From the NCBI RefSeq assembly GCF_030232585.1, contig NZ_JASPJX010000003.1:62001-126000 (forward strand): a stretch of DNA of 64,000 bases, given 5' to 3'. The stretch is from Corynebacterium sp. MSK008. Its GTDB lineage: Bacteria; Actinomycetota; Actinomycetes; Mycobacteriales; Mycobacteriaceae. The notes beneath the pieces are model-generated. The model was not told where the DNA came from, did not search any database, and worked only from the letters and a program-made list of their open reading frames with translations. Position 1 is the first letter of the stretch, and each line of letters starts with the position of its first letter. Made by a program: the position numbers and the translations under genes. Below, one piece after another: positions 8,721 to 18,281 of the stretch.

Positions 8721-10637
8721 CTAGCTGTTCTTCTGCTTCGCGCGGGAGCGGGCGCGGCCGCGCTCGGTGGCGTTGAGGATGATCTTGCGCACGCGCATCG
8801 CCTCGGGGGCGACCTCGACGCACTCGTCGTCGTCGCAGAACTCGATGGCCTCGTCCAGGGACAGGGTGCGGGCCTTCTGCAGCGTGACGGTGGCGTCCGC
8901 GGAGGCGGCACGCATGTTGGTCAGCTTCTTTTCCTTGGTGATGTTGACGTCCATGTCCTCGTCGCGGGAGTTCGCGCCGACGACCATGCCCTCGTAGGCG
9001 TCTGCGCCCGGCTCGACGAAGAAGTCGCCGCGGTCCGCCAGCTGCTGCAGGGCGTAGGCGGTGACCTGGCCGGAGCGATCGGCGACCAGGGAGCCGGTCG
9101 GGCGGCCCTTGATCTCGCCGGCCCACGGGCGGTGCTCGATGGAGTACGAGTTGGCGATGCCGGCGCCGCGGGTCTCGGTGAGGAAGGTGGTGCGGAAGCC
9201 GATCAGGCCTCGCGACGGCACGTCGAACTCCATGCGCACCCAGTCGCCGGAGCCGGCGTTGCCCATCGAGGTCATCTGGCCCTTGCGGCTGGCCATCAGC
9301 TGGGTGACAGCACCCTGGTGCTCGGCGGGCACGTCGATGATCATGTGGTCGTACGGCTCGTAGGTCTTGCCGTCGACCTCCTTGGTCACCACCTGCGGCT
9401 TGCCCACGGTCAGCTCGAAGCCTTCGCGACGCATGGTCTCAATGAGCACGGTCAGGGCCATCTCGCCGCGGCCCTGCACCTCCCACGCGTCGGGGCGCTC
9501 GGTGGGCAGCACCTTGATGGAGACGTTACCGATCAGTTCCTGGTCCAGGCGGGCCTTGACCATGCGGGCGGTGAGCTTGTCGCCGCCGTTGCGGCCGGCC
9601 ATCGGGGAGGTGTTCACGCCGATGGTCATGGAGATCGCCGGGTCGTCGATGGCGATGCGCGGCAGCGGCTCGACGTTCTCTGGGTCGCAGAGGGTGTCGC
9701 CGATCATGATGTCCTCGACGCCGGAGATGGCCGCGATGTCGCCCGCGACCACGTCACCGGTGGCCGGGACGCGGTCCAGCCCCTCGGTGACCAGAAGCTC
9801 CGCGATCTTGACGTTTTTGACCTGCTGGTTGCCCTCGGAATCGTAGTGGACCCAGGCGACGGTCTGGCCCTTCTTCACGGAGCCCTTGAACACGCGGATC
9901 AGTCCGATGCGGCCCAGGAAGGAGGAAGAGTCCAGGTTTGTCACCTGCGCCTGGAACGGCGCGTCGATCTCGGCGGACGGCTCCGGCAGCACGTCGTAGA
10001 TGACGTCAAACAGCGGCTGCAGGTCCTCGTTGTCCGGCAGGTTACCGTTGCCCGGGTTTTCCAGGGAGGCGCGGCCCGCGCGGCCTGAGGTGTAGAGCAC
10101 CGGCAGTTCGAGCAGGTTCTCGGCAGCCTCGGCGGCCTCCGGGTCCTCCAGGCCAGCGCCGAGCTCGAGGAGCAGGTCCTGGGCTTCCTCGACGACCTCG
10201 TCGATGCGCGCGTCCGGGCGGTCGGTCTTGTTCACACAGATGATGACCGGCTTCTTCGCCTCGAGTGCCTTGCCGAGGACGAAGCGGGTCTGCGGCAGCG
10301 GGCCTTCGGATGCGTCGATAAGCAAGACGACGCCGTCGACCATGGACAGGCCGCGCTCCACCTCGCCGCCGAAGTCGGCGTGGCCCGGGGTGTCAATGAC
10401 GTTGATGACCAGGTCCGCGCCGTCCTTGCCCTTGCCGGCGCGGCGGATGGCGGTGTTCTTGGCCAAAATGGTGATGCCGCGCTCGGACTCGAGCTCGCCG
10501 GAGTCCATCACGCGGTCGCCGTGCTCGCCGTGGTCGCCGAACACGCCGGACTGCTCCAGCATGGCGTTGACCAGGGTGGTTTTACCGTGGTCGACGTGGG
10601 CGACGATGGCTACGTTGCGAAATTCAGGGTGCGACAC
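8721..10637 (-). CDS. typA: Ribosome-associated GTPase TypA/BipA
   Basis: Translational GTPase of 638 residues related to EF-G, implicated in ribosome assembly and stress growth. G motifs are AHVDHGKTT (G1), DTPGH (G3) and NKTD (G4), followed by beta-barrel domain II, EF-G-like domains III and V, and the BipA-specific C-terminus with a basic end. The start is GTG 10637 (VSHPEF...), with AAAGGA about 10 nt upstream. First gene of the minus-strand group typA-lpqW-mshB. Confidence 0.95.
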   Translation of the reverse strand: MSHPEFRNVAIVAHVDHGKTTLVNAMLEQSGVFGDHGEHGDRVMDSGELESERGITILAKNTAIRRAGKGKDGADLVINVIDTPGHADFGGEVERGLSMVDGVVLLIDASEGPLPQTRFVLGKALEAKKPVIICVNKTDRPDARIDEVVEEAQDLLLELGAGLEDPEAAEAAENLLELPVLYTSGRAGRASLENPGNGNLPDNEDLQPLFDVIYDVLPEPSAEIDAPFQAQVTNLDSSSFLGRIGLIRVFKGSVKKGQTVAWVHYDSEGNQQVKNVKIAELLVTEGLDRVPATGDVVAGDIAAISGVEDIMIGDTLCDPENVEPLPRIAIDDPAISMTIGVNTSPMAGRNGGDKLTARMVKARLDQELIGNVSIKVLPTERPDAWEVQGRGEMALTVLIETMRREGFELTVGKPQVVTKEVDGKTYEPYDHMIIDVPAEHQGAVTQLMASRKGQMTSMGNAGSGDWVRMEFDVPSRGLIGFRTTFLTETRGAGIANSYSIEHRPWAGEIKGRPTGSLVADRSGQVTAYALQQLADRGDFFVEPGADAYEGMVVGANSRDEDMDVNITKEKKLTNMRAASADATVTLQKARTLSLDEAIEFCDDDECVEVAPEAMRVRKIILNATERGRARSRAKQKNS

Positions 10638-10768
10638 AGAGATAGGTCCTTTGCGTTGGCGGAAATAACGCCTAAACGATACTCCCGCCTGGGCTGAATC
10701 GCATTATCCCGCCCGGCGCCCAGAACTCGTGAGCGCGCAGGATTTCCACAGCGATTTAGCAATTCCGC

Positions 10769-10803
10769 TTGACGTTGTTACGGATGTGACTAATGTGGCG
10801 CAA
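10769..10803 (+). promoter_or_regulatory. Candidate promoter with leaderless start
   Basis: TTGACG (10769-10774) and TAATGT (10791-10796) are separated by 16 bp, and 7 nt after the -10 lies the GTG used as start of the secreted protein at 10804. No Shine-Dalgarno sequence is seen. The arrangement predicts transcription beginning at or next to the start codon. Confidence 0.6.
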
Positions 10804-11475
10804 GTGCACAACTATCTTTCTTTCTCCAGGACCGTCGTTGCGGCGGTGTGCGCTGCCGGTTTGTTGGCGACCGGAGGCGTCGCTAAGCACACCGCTTCCG
10901 CGCAGTCCTCGTTCCTCGACCCGCTGGGCAGGCCCACGCCCGAGACTGTCGCGCGCGTCAACGCGTTCGCGGACCAGCCGTACGTCCCGCAGAACGTGAG
11001 CAACGCGCTGCGCACCGCGGTGCAGTTCTACGCGGGCACGGGCGAGATCGGCGGCCCGCCCTTGCCTGACGACGCCCCACGGTTCACCCAGTTCTACTGG
11101 CCCACCATTTCCGGCAACTGCATCGGCGAGGGGCTGCACTCCACCGCCTCCGCCATCGCGGTGCCAGGTCCCGCCGAATCCCCCGCCCCGGGCGCGAAGG
11201 CGGGCCAGACCACCTTCGTCTTCACCGCACTCGGCACCCCCGCGGCCGCGAAGGAGCAGGGCCAAATGAAGGTGTACTGGATCAACCTGGGCAATTTCCG
11301 CACCGGCGTAACGCCGTTGGGCAACAACGGGATTAACCCAACAGGACCGGCCACCCTGTCCGCGACCGCGGATACGGGCTCTGGGCGGGTTCTGGCAGTC
11401 GTTGACGGGAGTGTGCGCACCGTCGACAAGCTCTGCCCCTTCGCACCGACCGCCGCATCTATAGACGTGAGGTAA
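10804..11475 (+). CDS. Secreted protein of unknown function
   Basis: A 223-residue exported protein. With the GTG start, the N-terminus is a good Sec signal (hydrophobic core about residues 12-27) followed by an Ala-x-Ala-like site near SAQ. The mature part has two conserved-looking Cys (in GNCIGEG and DKLCPF) that may form a disulfide and is rich in Pro/Ala/Gly. No catalytic motif recognised; related proteins occur in corynebacteria. An upstream ATG frame from 10729 would place 25 polar residues before the signal and is less likely. A DUF402 gene follows after 3 nt. Confidence 0.75.
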   Translation: MHNYLSFSRTVVAAVCAAGLLATGGVAKHTASAQSSFLDPLGRPTPETVARVNAFADQPYVPQNVSNALRTAVQFYAGTGEIGGPPLPDDAPRFTQFYWPTISGNCIGEGLHSTASAIAVPGPAESPAPGAKAGQTTFVFTALGTPAAAKEQGQMKVYWINLGNFRTGVTPLGNNGINPTGPATLSATADTGSGRVLAVVDGSVRTVDKLCPFAPTAASIDVR

Positions 11476-11478
11476 CCA

Positions 11479-12015
11479 ATGTCCGCCGATCTGCACCCCG
11501 TGAAGCAGGAGACGTTCGACACCGCAGCGAACATCAACACCGACCCGAAGGGGTTCTTGCGCGAGGTGGACACGTTCCGCGTCACCGACTTCGGCCTCTA
11601 CATGGGCCGCGGCGCCGACCACCCGGAGTTCGGCTACCTGGAGAGCTGGCTGCTTCCTAAGCTGGGGCTGCGCGCCAACATCTTCCACTACCGCGAGGGT
11701 GCGGAGCGCAAGCAGGATTTCTACTTCGATGTCGCCGACATCGACGTCGACGGCGAAGTATGGAGCACCCGCGACCTGTACGTGGACCTGGTGTCGCTGA
11801 CCGGCAACCCCATCGACGTTCTCGACATTGACGAGCTCGCCGCCGCCACGTCCGCCGGTTACATCACCGCCGAGGACGCGGAGAAGGCTATCGACGTCAC
11901 GCTGGCCGCCGTCGAAGGCATCACCCGCCACGGCGACGACGCGATGGAGTGGCTGCGCGCCCAGGGGATCGAACTGACGTGGGCCGACAACGTGGAGCTA
12001 ACACCGGTCGGGTAA
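11479..12015 (+). CDS. DUF402 family protein
   Basis: Cytoplasmic protein of 178 residues with the DUF402 core: YLESWLLPKLGLRANIFHYR, then the acidic strand FYFDVADIDVDGE and ATRDLYVDLV-like segments. Some DUF402 members are nucleoside tri/diphosphate phosphatases; that is family knowledge and not shown here. It starts 3 nt after the secreted protein and ends before a strong terminator, so both form one short operon. Confidence 0.85.
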   Translation: MSADLHPVKQETFDTAANINTDPKGFLREVDTFRVTDFGLYMGRGADHPEFGYLESWLLPKLGLRANIFHYREGAERKQDFYFDVADIDVDGEVWSTRDLYVDLVSLTGNPIDVLDIDELAAATSAGYITAEDAEKAIDVTLAAVEGITRHGDDAMEWLRAQGIELTWADNVELTPVG

Positions 12016-12031
12016 TTCACCTTCCGTTAAC

Positions 12032-12062
12032 CCCACCCGCCCCTCCGGCGGGTGGGTTTTTT
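12032..12062 (+). terminator. Rho-independent terminator
   Basis: Perfect 10-bp stem CCCACCCGCC / GGCGGGTGGG with a 5-nt loop, followed by six T. It closes the two-gene unit ending at 12015. Confidence 0.93.
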
Positions 12063-12404
12063 GCGTTGCGCAAATATCATTCACTTTTTCTATAGGTCGG
12101 CAGCTTTCATCGCCAGCACCGAACAAGCGAGCTGAACTGCCATTTTGTCAGACCCTTCGGATTGACTGGAAAACTGCTGAGCATAAAACGCAAAATACTT
12201 TCCTAAAACAATGTGAACTAGGTGACACGTGCGGTAGGTTGTGTTCAACCTGATTCACGTCGTGTTTACCAAGACGGTGTCCACCGGACAGTGTTGTACG
12301 AACCGTGTGCAGGGGCCGCCGGAAATTCCACCGGCACCATTGCCCGCCTTGGGCAACCGTCGCAAAGCAATCTGCGGACGGACGACCTACGAAAGGAACT
12401 GACC
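12063..12404 (+). promoter_or_regulatory. 340-bp upstream region of the first peptide transporter operon
   Basis: No gene is seen here. The region is lower in GC than its surroundings and holds a TTGACT-like -35 around 12166 with TAAAAC 16 bp further. It also has a 6-bp palindrome AGGTTG-N4-CAACCT (12236-12251) that could bind a regulator, and a GAAAGGAAC ribosome binding site directly before the start of the binding protein at 12405. The exact promoter is not clear from sequence. Confidence 0.4.
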
Positions 12405-14111
12405 ATGAGCAAACGCCTCCGCGTCGCGGCTCTCGCCGGCCTCTCCTCCATCTCCCTCGTCCTCGCCTCCTGCTCCTCGGACGGAAACTCCGAGGGCACA
12501 GCCGCAGGTGGTGGCCAGGACACCGCAAACACCCAGGCTGAGACGTCCGGCGACAACGGCGAACAGCTCGAAGTCAACGCCGCGGGCGACTACAACCCGC
12601 TCGAGCGCGACCAGATCCAGGACGGCGGCGAGCTGACGCTCGCGATCACCGAGATCGCCGAGCAGCAGAACGTGTTCCACGCGAACATGACCACTTACAC
12701 CGACACCATCTGGAGCAAGTACAACCCGCAGCTCACGCTTTTCGACGGCGACGGCACCTACCACCCGAACCCGGCCTACCTCACCGACGTCAAGGACGAC
12801 ACCGTCGACGGCAAGACCGTGGTGACCTACACCATCCACCCGGAGGCCAACTACAACGACGGCACCCCGATCGACTGGACCGCCTTCGAGAACACCTTCA
12901 ACTTCAATAACGGCTCCAACCCGGACGTGCAGGTCAACTCCACCGACGGCTACGAGCTCATCGAGTCCGTGGAGCGCGGCGACGACGACAAGCAGGCCGT
13001 GGTCACATTCAAGCAGGCGTACCCGTGGTGGGAGGGCCTCTTCGGCACGCTGGTTCCGCCGCAGGTCACAGACGCGGACACCTTCATGAACGCCTACCTC
13101 AAGCAGGTCCACCCCGAGTGGGGCGCGGGCCCGTTCAAGGTCGAGGACGTGAACTTCGAAACCGGCACCGCGACCTTCGTCCCCAACGAGAACTGGTGGG
13201 GTGAGAAGCCGAAGCTGGACAAGATCACCTACCGCCAGATGGAGGACCAGGCGTCCCTGAACGCGTTCCGCGCAGGTGAAATCGACGCCACCGGCGTCAG
13301 CTCCCGCGACCGCCTGGCCACGGCGAAGGAAATGGGCGACTCCATCGAGATCCGCACCGCCCTCAACCCGGCGAACTACCTGATGACGATCAACTCCACC
13401 GCCCCGGGCCTGGACGACATCAAGGTGCGCGAGGCCATCATGCGCGGCGTCGACCGCGAGCAGCTCGCCGCGATCCGCTTCCAGGGCCTGGGCTACACCG
13501 AGGACCTCCCGGGTTCGTTCAACCTGTACCAGACCCAGGACGGCTACGAAGACAACTTCGGCGAGGTTGTCCAGTACGACCCGGAGAAGGCCAAGGAGCT
13601 GCTCGCAGAGGCAGGCTACGACGAGGCGAACCCGCTGTCGGTGCGCTACGTCACCCTGGGTGATTCTCCGATGATCCAGGCAACCACTTCCGCTCTGCAG
13701 GCAATGCTGCGCAACATCGGCATCGACGTGCAGGTGGAGGAGCGCCCGAGCTCCGACTTCTCCAAGGTTGTCTCCGAGCGCGACTTCGACCTGTTCATGT
13801 CCGGCTTCCGCTCGTCTGACCCGTTCGGTGTGGCGTACTTCGGCCAGATTTACAAGTCCGACTCCGAGCTGAACAAGTCCGGCACCGGCACGGCTGAGAT
13901 GGACCAGATGATCGATGAGCTGCAGCAGATCCCGGACGCGGACGAGCAGATCGAGCGAGCAAACGAGCTTGAGAAGGAAGCGCTGGCGCAGTACGGCATC
14001 ATGCCGTACGCCAACGGTCCGGCGATTGTGGCCGTGAAGAAGGGCCTGGCCAACTTCGGTGCCAACTCGTTCGCGATCCTTCCGATCGAGAACGTGGGTT
14101 GGGCGAAGTAG
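12405..14111 (+). CDS. Peptide ABC transporter, family-5 substrate-binding lipoprotein
   Basis: Extracellular solute-binding lipoprotein (568 residues) that captures peptides or a similar oligomer for the permease encoded downstream. Lipobox LVLASC with Cys23; a Glu/Asn-rich linker; then the SBP_bac_5 fold (GGELTLAITE, NDGTPIDWTAFENTFNF, AGYDEANPLSVRYVTLGDSP). GAAAGGAAC precedes ATG 12405. A hairpin without T-tail separates it from the permease, a usual way to make more binding protein than permease. Ligand unknown. Confidence 0.92.
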   Translation: MSKRLRVAALAGLSSISLVLASCSSDGNSEGTAAGGGQDTANTQAETSGDNGEQLEVNAAGDYNPLERDQIQDGGELTLAITEIAEQQNVFHANMTTYTDTIWSKYNPQLTLFDGDGTYHPNPAYLTDVKDDTVDGKTVVTYTIHPEANYNDGTPIDWTAFENTFNFNNGSNPDVQVNSTDGYELIESVERGDDDKQAVVTFKQAYPWWEGLFGTLVPPQVTDADTFMNAYLKQVHPEWGAGPFKVEDVNFETGTATFVPNENWWGEKPKLDKITYRQMEDQASLNAFRAGEIDATGVSSRDRLATAKEMGDSIEIRTALNPANYLMTINSTAPGLDDIKVREAIMRGVDREQLAAIRFQGLGYTEDLPGSFNLYQTQDGYEDNFGEVVQYDPEKAKELLAEAGYDEANPLSVRYVTLGDSPMIQATTSALQAMLRNIGIDVQVEERPSSDFSKVVSERDFDLFMSGFRSSDPFGVAYFGQIYKSDSELNKSGTGTAEMDQMIDELQQIPDADEQIERANELEKEALAQYGIMPYANGPAIVAVKKGLANFGANSFAILPIENVGWAK

Positions 14112-14154
14112 TTCACCCCACCTTTAACCTGGTGAAACACCCGTAACGAGTGTG

Positions 14155-14184
14155 AGCCCGCCCAGCCTGAGCGCTGGGCGGGCT
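14155..14184 (+). terminator. Intercistronic hairpin between binding protein and permease
   Basis: Perfect 12-bp inverted repeat AGCCCGCCCAGC / GCTGGGCGGGCT with a 6-nt loop, not followed by a T-run. More likely a partial terminator or 3'-end stabiliser of the binding-protein message than a full stop. Confidence 0.6.
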
Positions 14185-14245
14185 TCCGCACTTGCATCGC
14201 CGACAACCTCCTGCACACCCGCTGACACCGGAACCGAGAGCGCAC

Positions 14246-15229
14246 ATGTTTCGATACCTGTTCAGGAAGACGCTGAGTTGGGGCCTGATTGTTTTCTTGG
14301 CCACTAACCTGACCTACTTCCTCGCCAGCTTTTTCCTCGACCCGCGAGCCAACTACTTCGGCCGCCGCCCACCTTTGCCCGAAGACCAGATCGACGCTCT
14401 GCTCGAGCCGTTGAACCTGAGCCCGAACACCCCGCTCATTGAGCGTTGGTGGACCTGGCTGACCGGCATCCTCACGCGCTGGGACTGGGGTAAGTCCCCG
14501 CTCGGCGACTCGGTCAACGAGCAGGTCTCTTACCGCATCTGGGTCTCCGCCCAGCTGACGCTGTTCGCGACCCTGCTGTCCATCATCATCGGTGTCGCGC
14601 TCGGCGTGTACACCGCTTCGCGCCAGTACAAGCGCGCCGACCGCGTGTGGCAGGGCATCTCGATCATCACCATGAACATCCACGTGGTCGTGGCGTCGAT
14701 TGCCGTGGTGTGGTTCGGACTCAAGGTCAACGAGTGGACCGGCAAGCGCGTCTTCTACGTCACCGGCGCCTCCAGCCCGGGTGTTGAGGGCTTCGGCGCG
14801 AAGATGGTGGATTACGCCCAGCACCTGGTGCTTCCCACCCTGTCGCTGTTGATCATCTCGTACGCCGGCTACCACTTCATGCAACGCACACTGCTGCTGG
14901 ACAACTTAAACGCCGACTATGTGCGCACCGCTCGCGCGAAGGGGTTGACCAAGCCGAAAGCGGTGCGTCGTCACGCATTGCGCACCTCGCTGATCCCCGT
15001 GGCCACCTCCGTGGCGTTCTCCGTGCCCGGCATCTTCACCGGCGCCGTGATGACGGAGCGCATCTTCGCCTGGCAGGGCATGGGCCAGTACTTCATCCAA
15101 ACCATTGCGCGTAACGACGTCCACGGGGTCGTCGTCGTGGCTGCGTTCGGCGCCGCCATGACGGCCGTCTCCGCCATCCTGGCCGACCTGATCGTCGTCG
15201 CCCTCGACCCGCGCGTGCGCGTGAGCTAA
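14246..15229 (+). CDS. Peptide ABC transporter permease (DppB/OppB type)
   Basis: Integral membrane subunit of 327 residues with six predicted helices. The coupling EAA loop reads ADYVRTARAKGLTKPKAVRRH near residue 230, the standard DppB form. The start ATG 14246 follows GAGAG. It pairs with the second permease 11 nt downstream and the fused ATPase after it. Confidence 0.92.
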   Translation: MFRYLFRKTLSWGLIVFLATNLTYFLASFFLDPRANYFGRRPPLPEDQIDALLEPLNLSPNTPLIERWWTWLTGILTRWDWGKSPLGDSVNEQVSYRIWVSAQLTLFATLLSIIIGVALGVYTASRQYKRADRVWQGISIITMNIHVVVASIAVVWFGLKVNEWTGKRVFYVTGASSPGVEGFGAKMVDYAQHLVLPTLSLLIISYAGYHFMQRTLLLDNLNADYVRTARAKGLTKPKAVRRHALRTSLIPVATSVAFSVPGIFTGAVMTERIFAWQGMGQYFIQTIARNDVHGVVVVAAFGAAMTAVSAILADLIVVALDPRVRVS

Positions 15230-15240
15230 GGAGCACCGAA

Positions 15241-16317
15241 ATGGCACCGAACACCTCCCGCGGCGTATCCCGCAAGTTGAAGGACCCCCGCGCGCACAGC
15301 TCGACCAGCCTGGGCATGCACGCGAACATGCCGCTGAACGACCTCACCGCTATCTCCGAGACCGGCCGTCAGGCCGACGGTATACGAAGCGAGGAGCTCG
15401 ACACTCCCCCGCCCGTTCCGAAGCAGGGCAACAGCATCGACGACCAGCAGACGATGCGCGCGACGCGGAAGTCGAAGATCTACTTCCGCCGCTTCATGCG
15501 CAACAAGGCGGCAGTGATCGGCCTGATCATTTTCTTCCTGCTTGTCTTGCTCGCCATTTTCGGCAAGTTCCTCACCCCGTGGAACTACCAGGATCCGGAC
15601 TTTTTGAACCTGTCCGTGCCGCCGTCGTCCGAGCACTGGTTCGGCACGACAGATTCCGGCAACGACCTGTTCGCCCAAGTGGTCCACGGCCTGGGCCGCT
15701 CGCTGACGATCGCGGTGCCGGCGTCGATTGCCACCACCATCATCTCCGCGATCGTCGGCGCGGGCGCGGCGCTCTACGGCGGCAGCGTGGAAAAGGTCAT
15801 CTTGGCCATCATTCACTTCCTGCTCGCTGTGCCGACCTTCCTCATCATCGCTCTGCTGGTCTCCGGCTCGGGCGGCGACTGGAAGGTGCTCACCGTCGTG
15901 CTCATCGCGTTCGGCTGGATGTACTCGGCGCGTGTGATCTGGTCGTTGTCGCTGTCTATCCGCGAAAACGATTACGTGCGCGCCGCGAAGTTCATGGGCG
16001 TTTCCCGCCCGCAGACGATCATGCGCCACGTCATCCCGAACGTCGCCTCGCTGCTGATTATCCAGCTGATGCTGGGCATTGTCTCCACCATCATGTCGGA
16101 GACCGCGCTGTCCTTCCTCGGCCTGGGCGTGAAGCTTCCCGACGTGTCCCTGGGCACCCTGCTGCAAACCGGCACGTCGACGCTGATCACCGCCCCGTGG
16201 CAGTTCTACTTCCCGGCGCTGATCCTGACCCTGCTCACCGTGTCCATGGCGTTCATCGCAGACGGCCTGCGTGACGCGCTCGACCCGAACTCGAACTCCG
16301 GAGGTTCCGCAGCATGA
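15241..16317 (+). CDS. Peptide ABC transporter permease (DppC/OppC type)
   Basis: Second membrane subunit (358 residues). Unusually long, hydrophilic N-terminus of about 90 residues before the first helix (KAAVIGLIIFFLLVLLAIFG); the EAA loop is ENDYVRAAKFMGVSRPQ. AAGGAG stands 7 nt before ATG 15241. The stop overlaps the ATPase start by 4 nt (ATGA), so translation is coupled. Confidence 0.92.
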   Translation: MAPNTSRGVSRKLKDPRAHSSTSLGMHANMPLNDLTAISETGRQADGIRSEELDTPPPVPKQGNSIDDQQTMRATRKSKIYFRRFMRNKAAVIGLIIFFLLVLLAIFGKFLTPWNYQDPDFLNLSVPPSSEHWFGTTDSGNDLFAQVVHGLGRSLTIAVPASIATTIISAIVGAGAALYGGSVEKVILAIIHFLLAVPTFLIIALLVSGSGGDWKVLTVVLIAFGWMYSARVIWSLSLSIRENDYVRAAKFMGVSRPQTIMRHVIPNVASLLIIQLMLGIVSTIMSETALSFLGLGVKLPDVSLGTLLQTGTSTLITAPWQFYFPALILTLLTVSMAFIADGLRDALDPNSNSGGSAA

Positions 16318-18281
16318 CAACCAGCATCCACAACCCCGGCGGCGCAGGCTTCGGCGGCGCGGCCCCGGCGCCTACCGGCGACCCGGTGCTGTCCGTGCGC
16401 GACCTCCACGTCTCCTTCCCCTCGGAGGCGGGCGTGGTCCGGGCGGTGCGCGGCGTGGACTTCGACCTGTACGCCGGCCGCACCCTCGGCATCGTGGGCG
16501 AGTCCGGCTCCGGCAAGTCCGTCACCTCGCTTGCGGTGATGGGGCTACTTCCCGAGTACGCGAAGGTCACCGGCTCCGTGAAGTTCGACGGCGATGAGCT
16601 GCTGGGCAAGTCCGACACTGCGATGTCCAAGATCCGTGGCAACGGCATCGGCATGATCTTCCAGGACCCGTTGTCCGCGCTAACCCCGGTCTACGACATC
16701 GGCACCCAGCTGGTGGAGGCCATCCAGGCGCACAACAACATCTCCAAGTCCAAGGCGATGGACCGCGCCGCAGAGCTGCTGGACCTGGTGGGCATCCCGG
16801 AGCCGAAGAAACGCCTGCGTTCCTTCCCCCACGAATTCTCCGGCGGCATGCGCCAGCGCGTGGTCATCGCGATCGCCATCGCGAACAACCCGAAGGTGCT
16901 CATCGCCGACGAGCCGACCACCGCGCTGGACGTGACCATCCAGGCGCAGATCCTCGAGGTGATTAAGAAGGCGCAGCGCGAAACGGGCGCGGCCTGCATC
17001 ATGATCACCCACGACATGGGTGTCGTCGCCGGCACCGCGGACGACGTGCTGGTGATGTACGGCGGCCGCCCCGTCGAGCGCGCCGAGGTGCACGAGCTGT
17101 TTGGCAACCCGAAGATGCCGTACTCCGTGGGCCTGTTGGGCTCCACCCCGCGCGTGGACCAGCCATCCAACGAACCGCTGACGTACATCGACGGCAACCC
17201 GCCGATGCTCATCGACGTCGCCGACCGCTGCCAGTTCGCGCCCCGTTGCCCCATCGCCGTCGACGAGTGCTTGGCCAAGGAGCCACCGCTGGTCCCGGAC
17301 AAGGGCGACGACGATGAACACCTGGTCGCCTGCATTCGCCGCGAGGAGATCGTGGAGGGAAAGATCGGCGGTAAGCCCCTCTTCCCCGCCCCGAAGTTGC
17401 CGGAGAACAAGTACGCGGGCATCCCGCGCGAAGACCGGGAGATCACCCTCGAGGTGGAGAACCTGCACCGAGAGTTCCCGCTGACCAAGGGCGCGCTGGT
17501 CAAGCGCCGCATCGGCACCGTGGAGGCCGTGAAGAACATCTCCTTCGACGTGCGCGCCGGCGAGTGCATGGCGATTGTGGGCGAGTCGGGCTCCGGCAAG
17601 ACCACCACGCTGCTGGAGATTATGAACCTCGAGCCGGAGCCGGATTCGCGCATTGTCATCTGCGGCCAGGACGCGGCGAAGATGAACACCACACAGCGCC
17701 GCGAGGCGCGAAAGAACATCCAGATGGTGTTCCAGGACCCGATGAGCTCGCTCAACCCGCGCATGACGGTGAAAGAGATCATCCAGGAGCCGCTGGACGC
17801 CCTCGGCTTCGACGGCGACAAAGACGCCCGCATCTCGGAGCTGATGCGCACCGTGGGCCTGGACGCGAAGCAGCTGGACCGTTTCCCCGGCCATTTCTCC
17901 GGCGGCCAGCGCCAGCGCATCGGCCTCGCGCGCGCCCTTGCGACGAACCCGTCGGTGATTGTGCTGGATGAGCCGGTTTCCGCCCTCGACGTGTCCATCC
18001 AGGCGGGTGTGATCAACCTGCTGGATTCGCTCAAGCGCAAGCTGGGCTTGTCCTACCTGTTTGTCGCCCACGACCTGTCGGTCGTGCGCCACCTTTCGGA
18101 CCGCGTGGCGGTGATGTACAAGGGCGACTTCGTGGAGTTCGGCGAAACCGACGACGTCTTCGACAACCCGCAGCATCCCTACACGAAGGCGTTGCTGTCG
18201 GCGATCCCGATCCCGGATCCGGACGCGGAGCGTGCGCGTGTGCGCACGGTGTACAAGCCCGAGGAGGTCACACCCTCCTAA
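16314..18281 (+). CDS. Peptide ABC transporter ATPase, fused DppD-DppF
   Basis: 655-residue protein carrying both nucleotide-binding domains. Domain 1: Walker A GESGSGKSV, signature SGGMRQR, Walker B VLIADEPTTALD, followed by the oligopeptide-transporter C-terminal Cys region (CQFAPRCPIAVDEC). Domain 2: Walker A GESGSGKTT, signature SGGQRQR, Walker B VIVLDEPVSALD. The fusion is common in actinobacteria. It completes a five-domain importer whose genes lie in order A-B-C-DF. The 3' end overlaps the convergent kinase gene by 14 bp. Confidence 0.94.
   Translation: MTTSIHNPGGAGFGGAAPAPTGDPVLSVRDLHVSFPSEAGVVRAVRGVDFDLYAGRTLGIVGESGSGKSVTSLAVMGLLPEYAKVTGSVKFDGDELLGKSDTAMSKIRGNGIGMIFQDPLSALTPVYDIGTQLVEAIQAHNNISKSKAMDRAAELLDLVGIPEPKKRLRSFPHEFSGGMRQRVVIAIAIANNPKVLIADEPTTALDVTIQAQILEVIKKAQRETGAACIMITHDMGVVAGTADDVLVMYGGRPVERAEVHELFGNPKMPYSVGLLGSTPRVDQPSNEPLTYIDGNPPMLIDVADRCQFAPRCPIAVDECLAKEPPLVPDKGDDDEHLVACIRREEIVEGKIGGKPLFPAPKLPENKYAGIPREDREITLEVENLHREFPLTKGALVKRRIGTVEAVKNISFDVRAGECMAIVGESGSGKTTTLLEIMNLEPEPDSRIVICGQDAAKMNTTQRREARKNIQMVFQDPMSSLNPRMTVKEIIQEPLDALGFDGDKDARISELMRTVGLDAKQLDRFPGHFSGGQRQRIGLARALATNPSVIVLDEPVSALDVSIQAGVINLLDSLKRKLGLSYLFVAHDLSVVRHLSDRVAVMYKGDFVEFGETDDVFDNPQHPYTKALLSAIPIPDPDAERARVRTVYKPEEVTPS

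Noticed and set aside
14155..14184. Full rho-independent terminator inside the first peptide operon
   Set aside because: The stem is strong but has no T-run, and the permease and ATPase genes have no evident promoter of their own.
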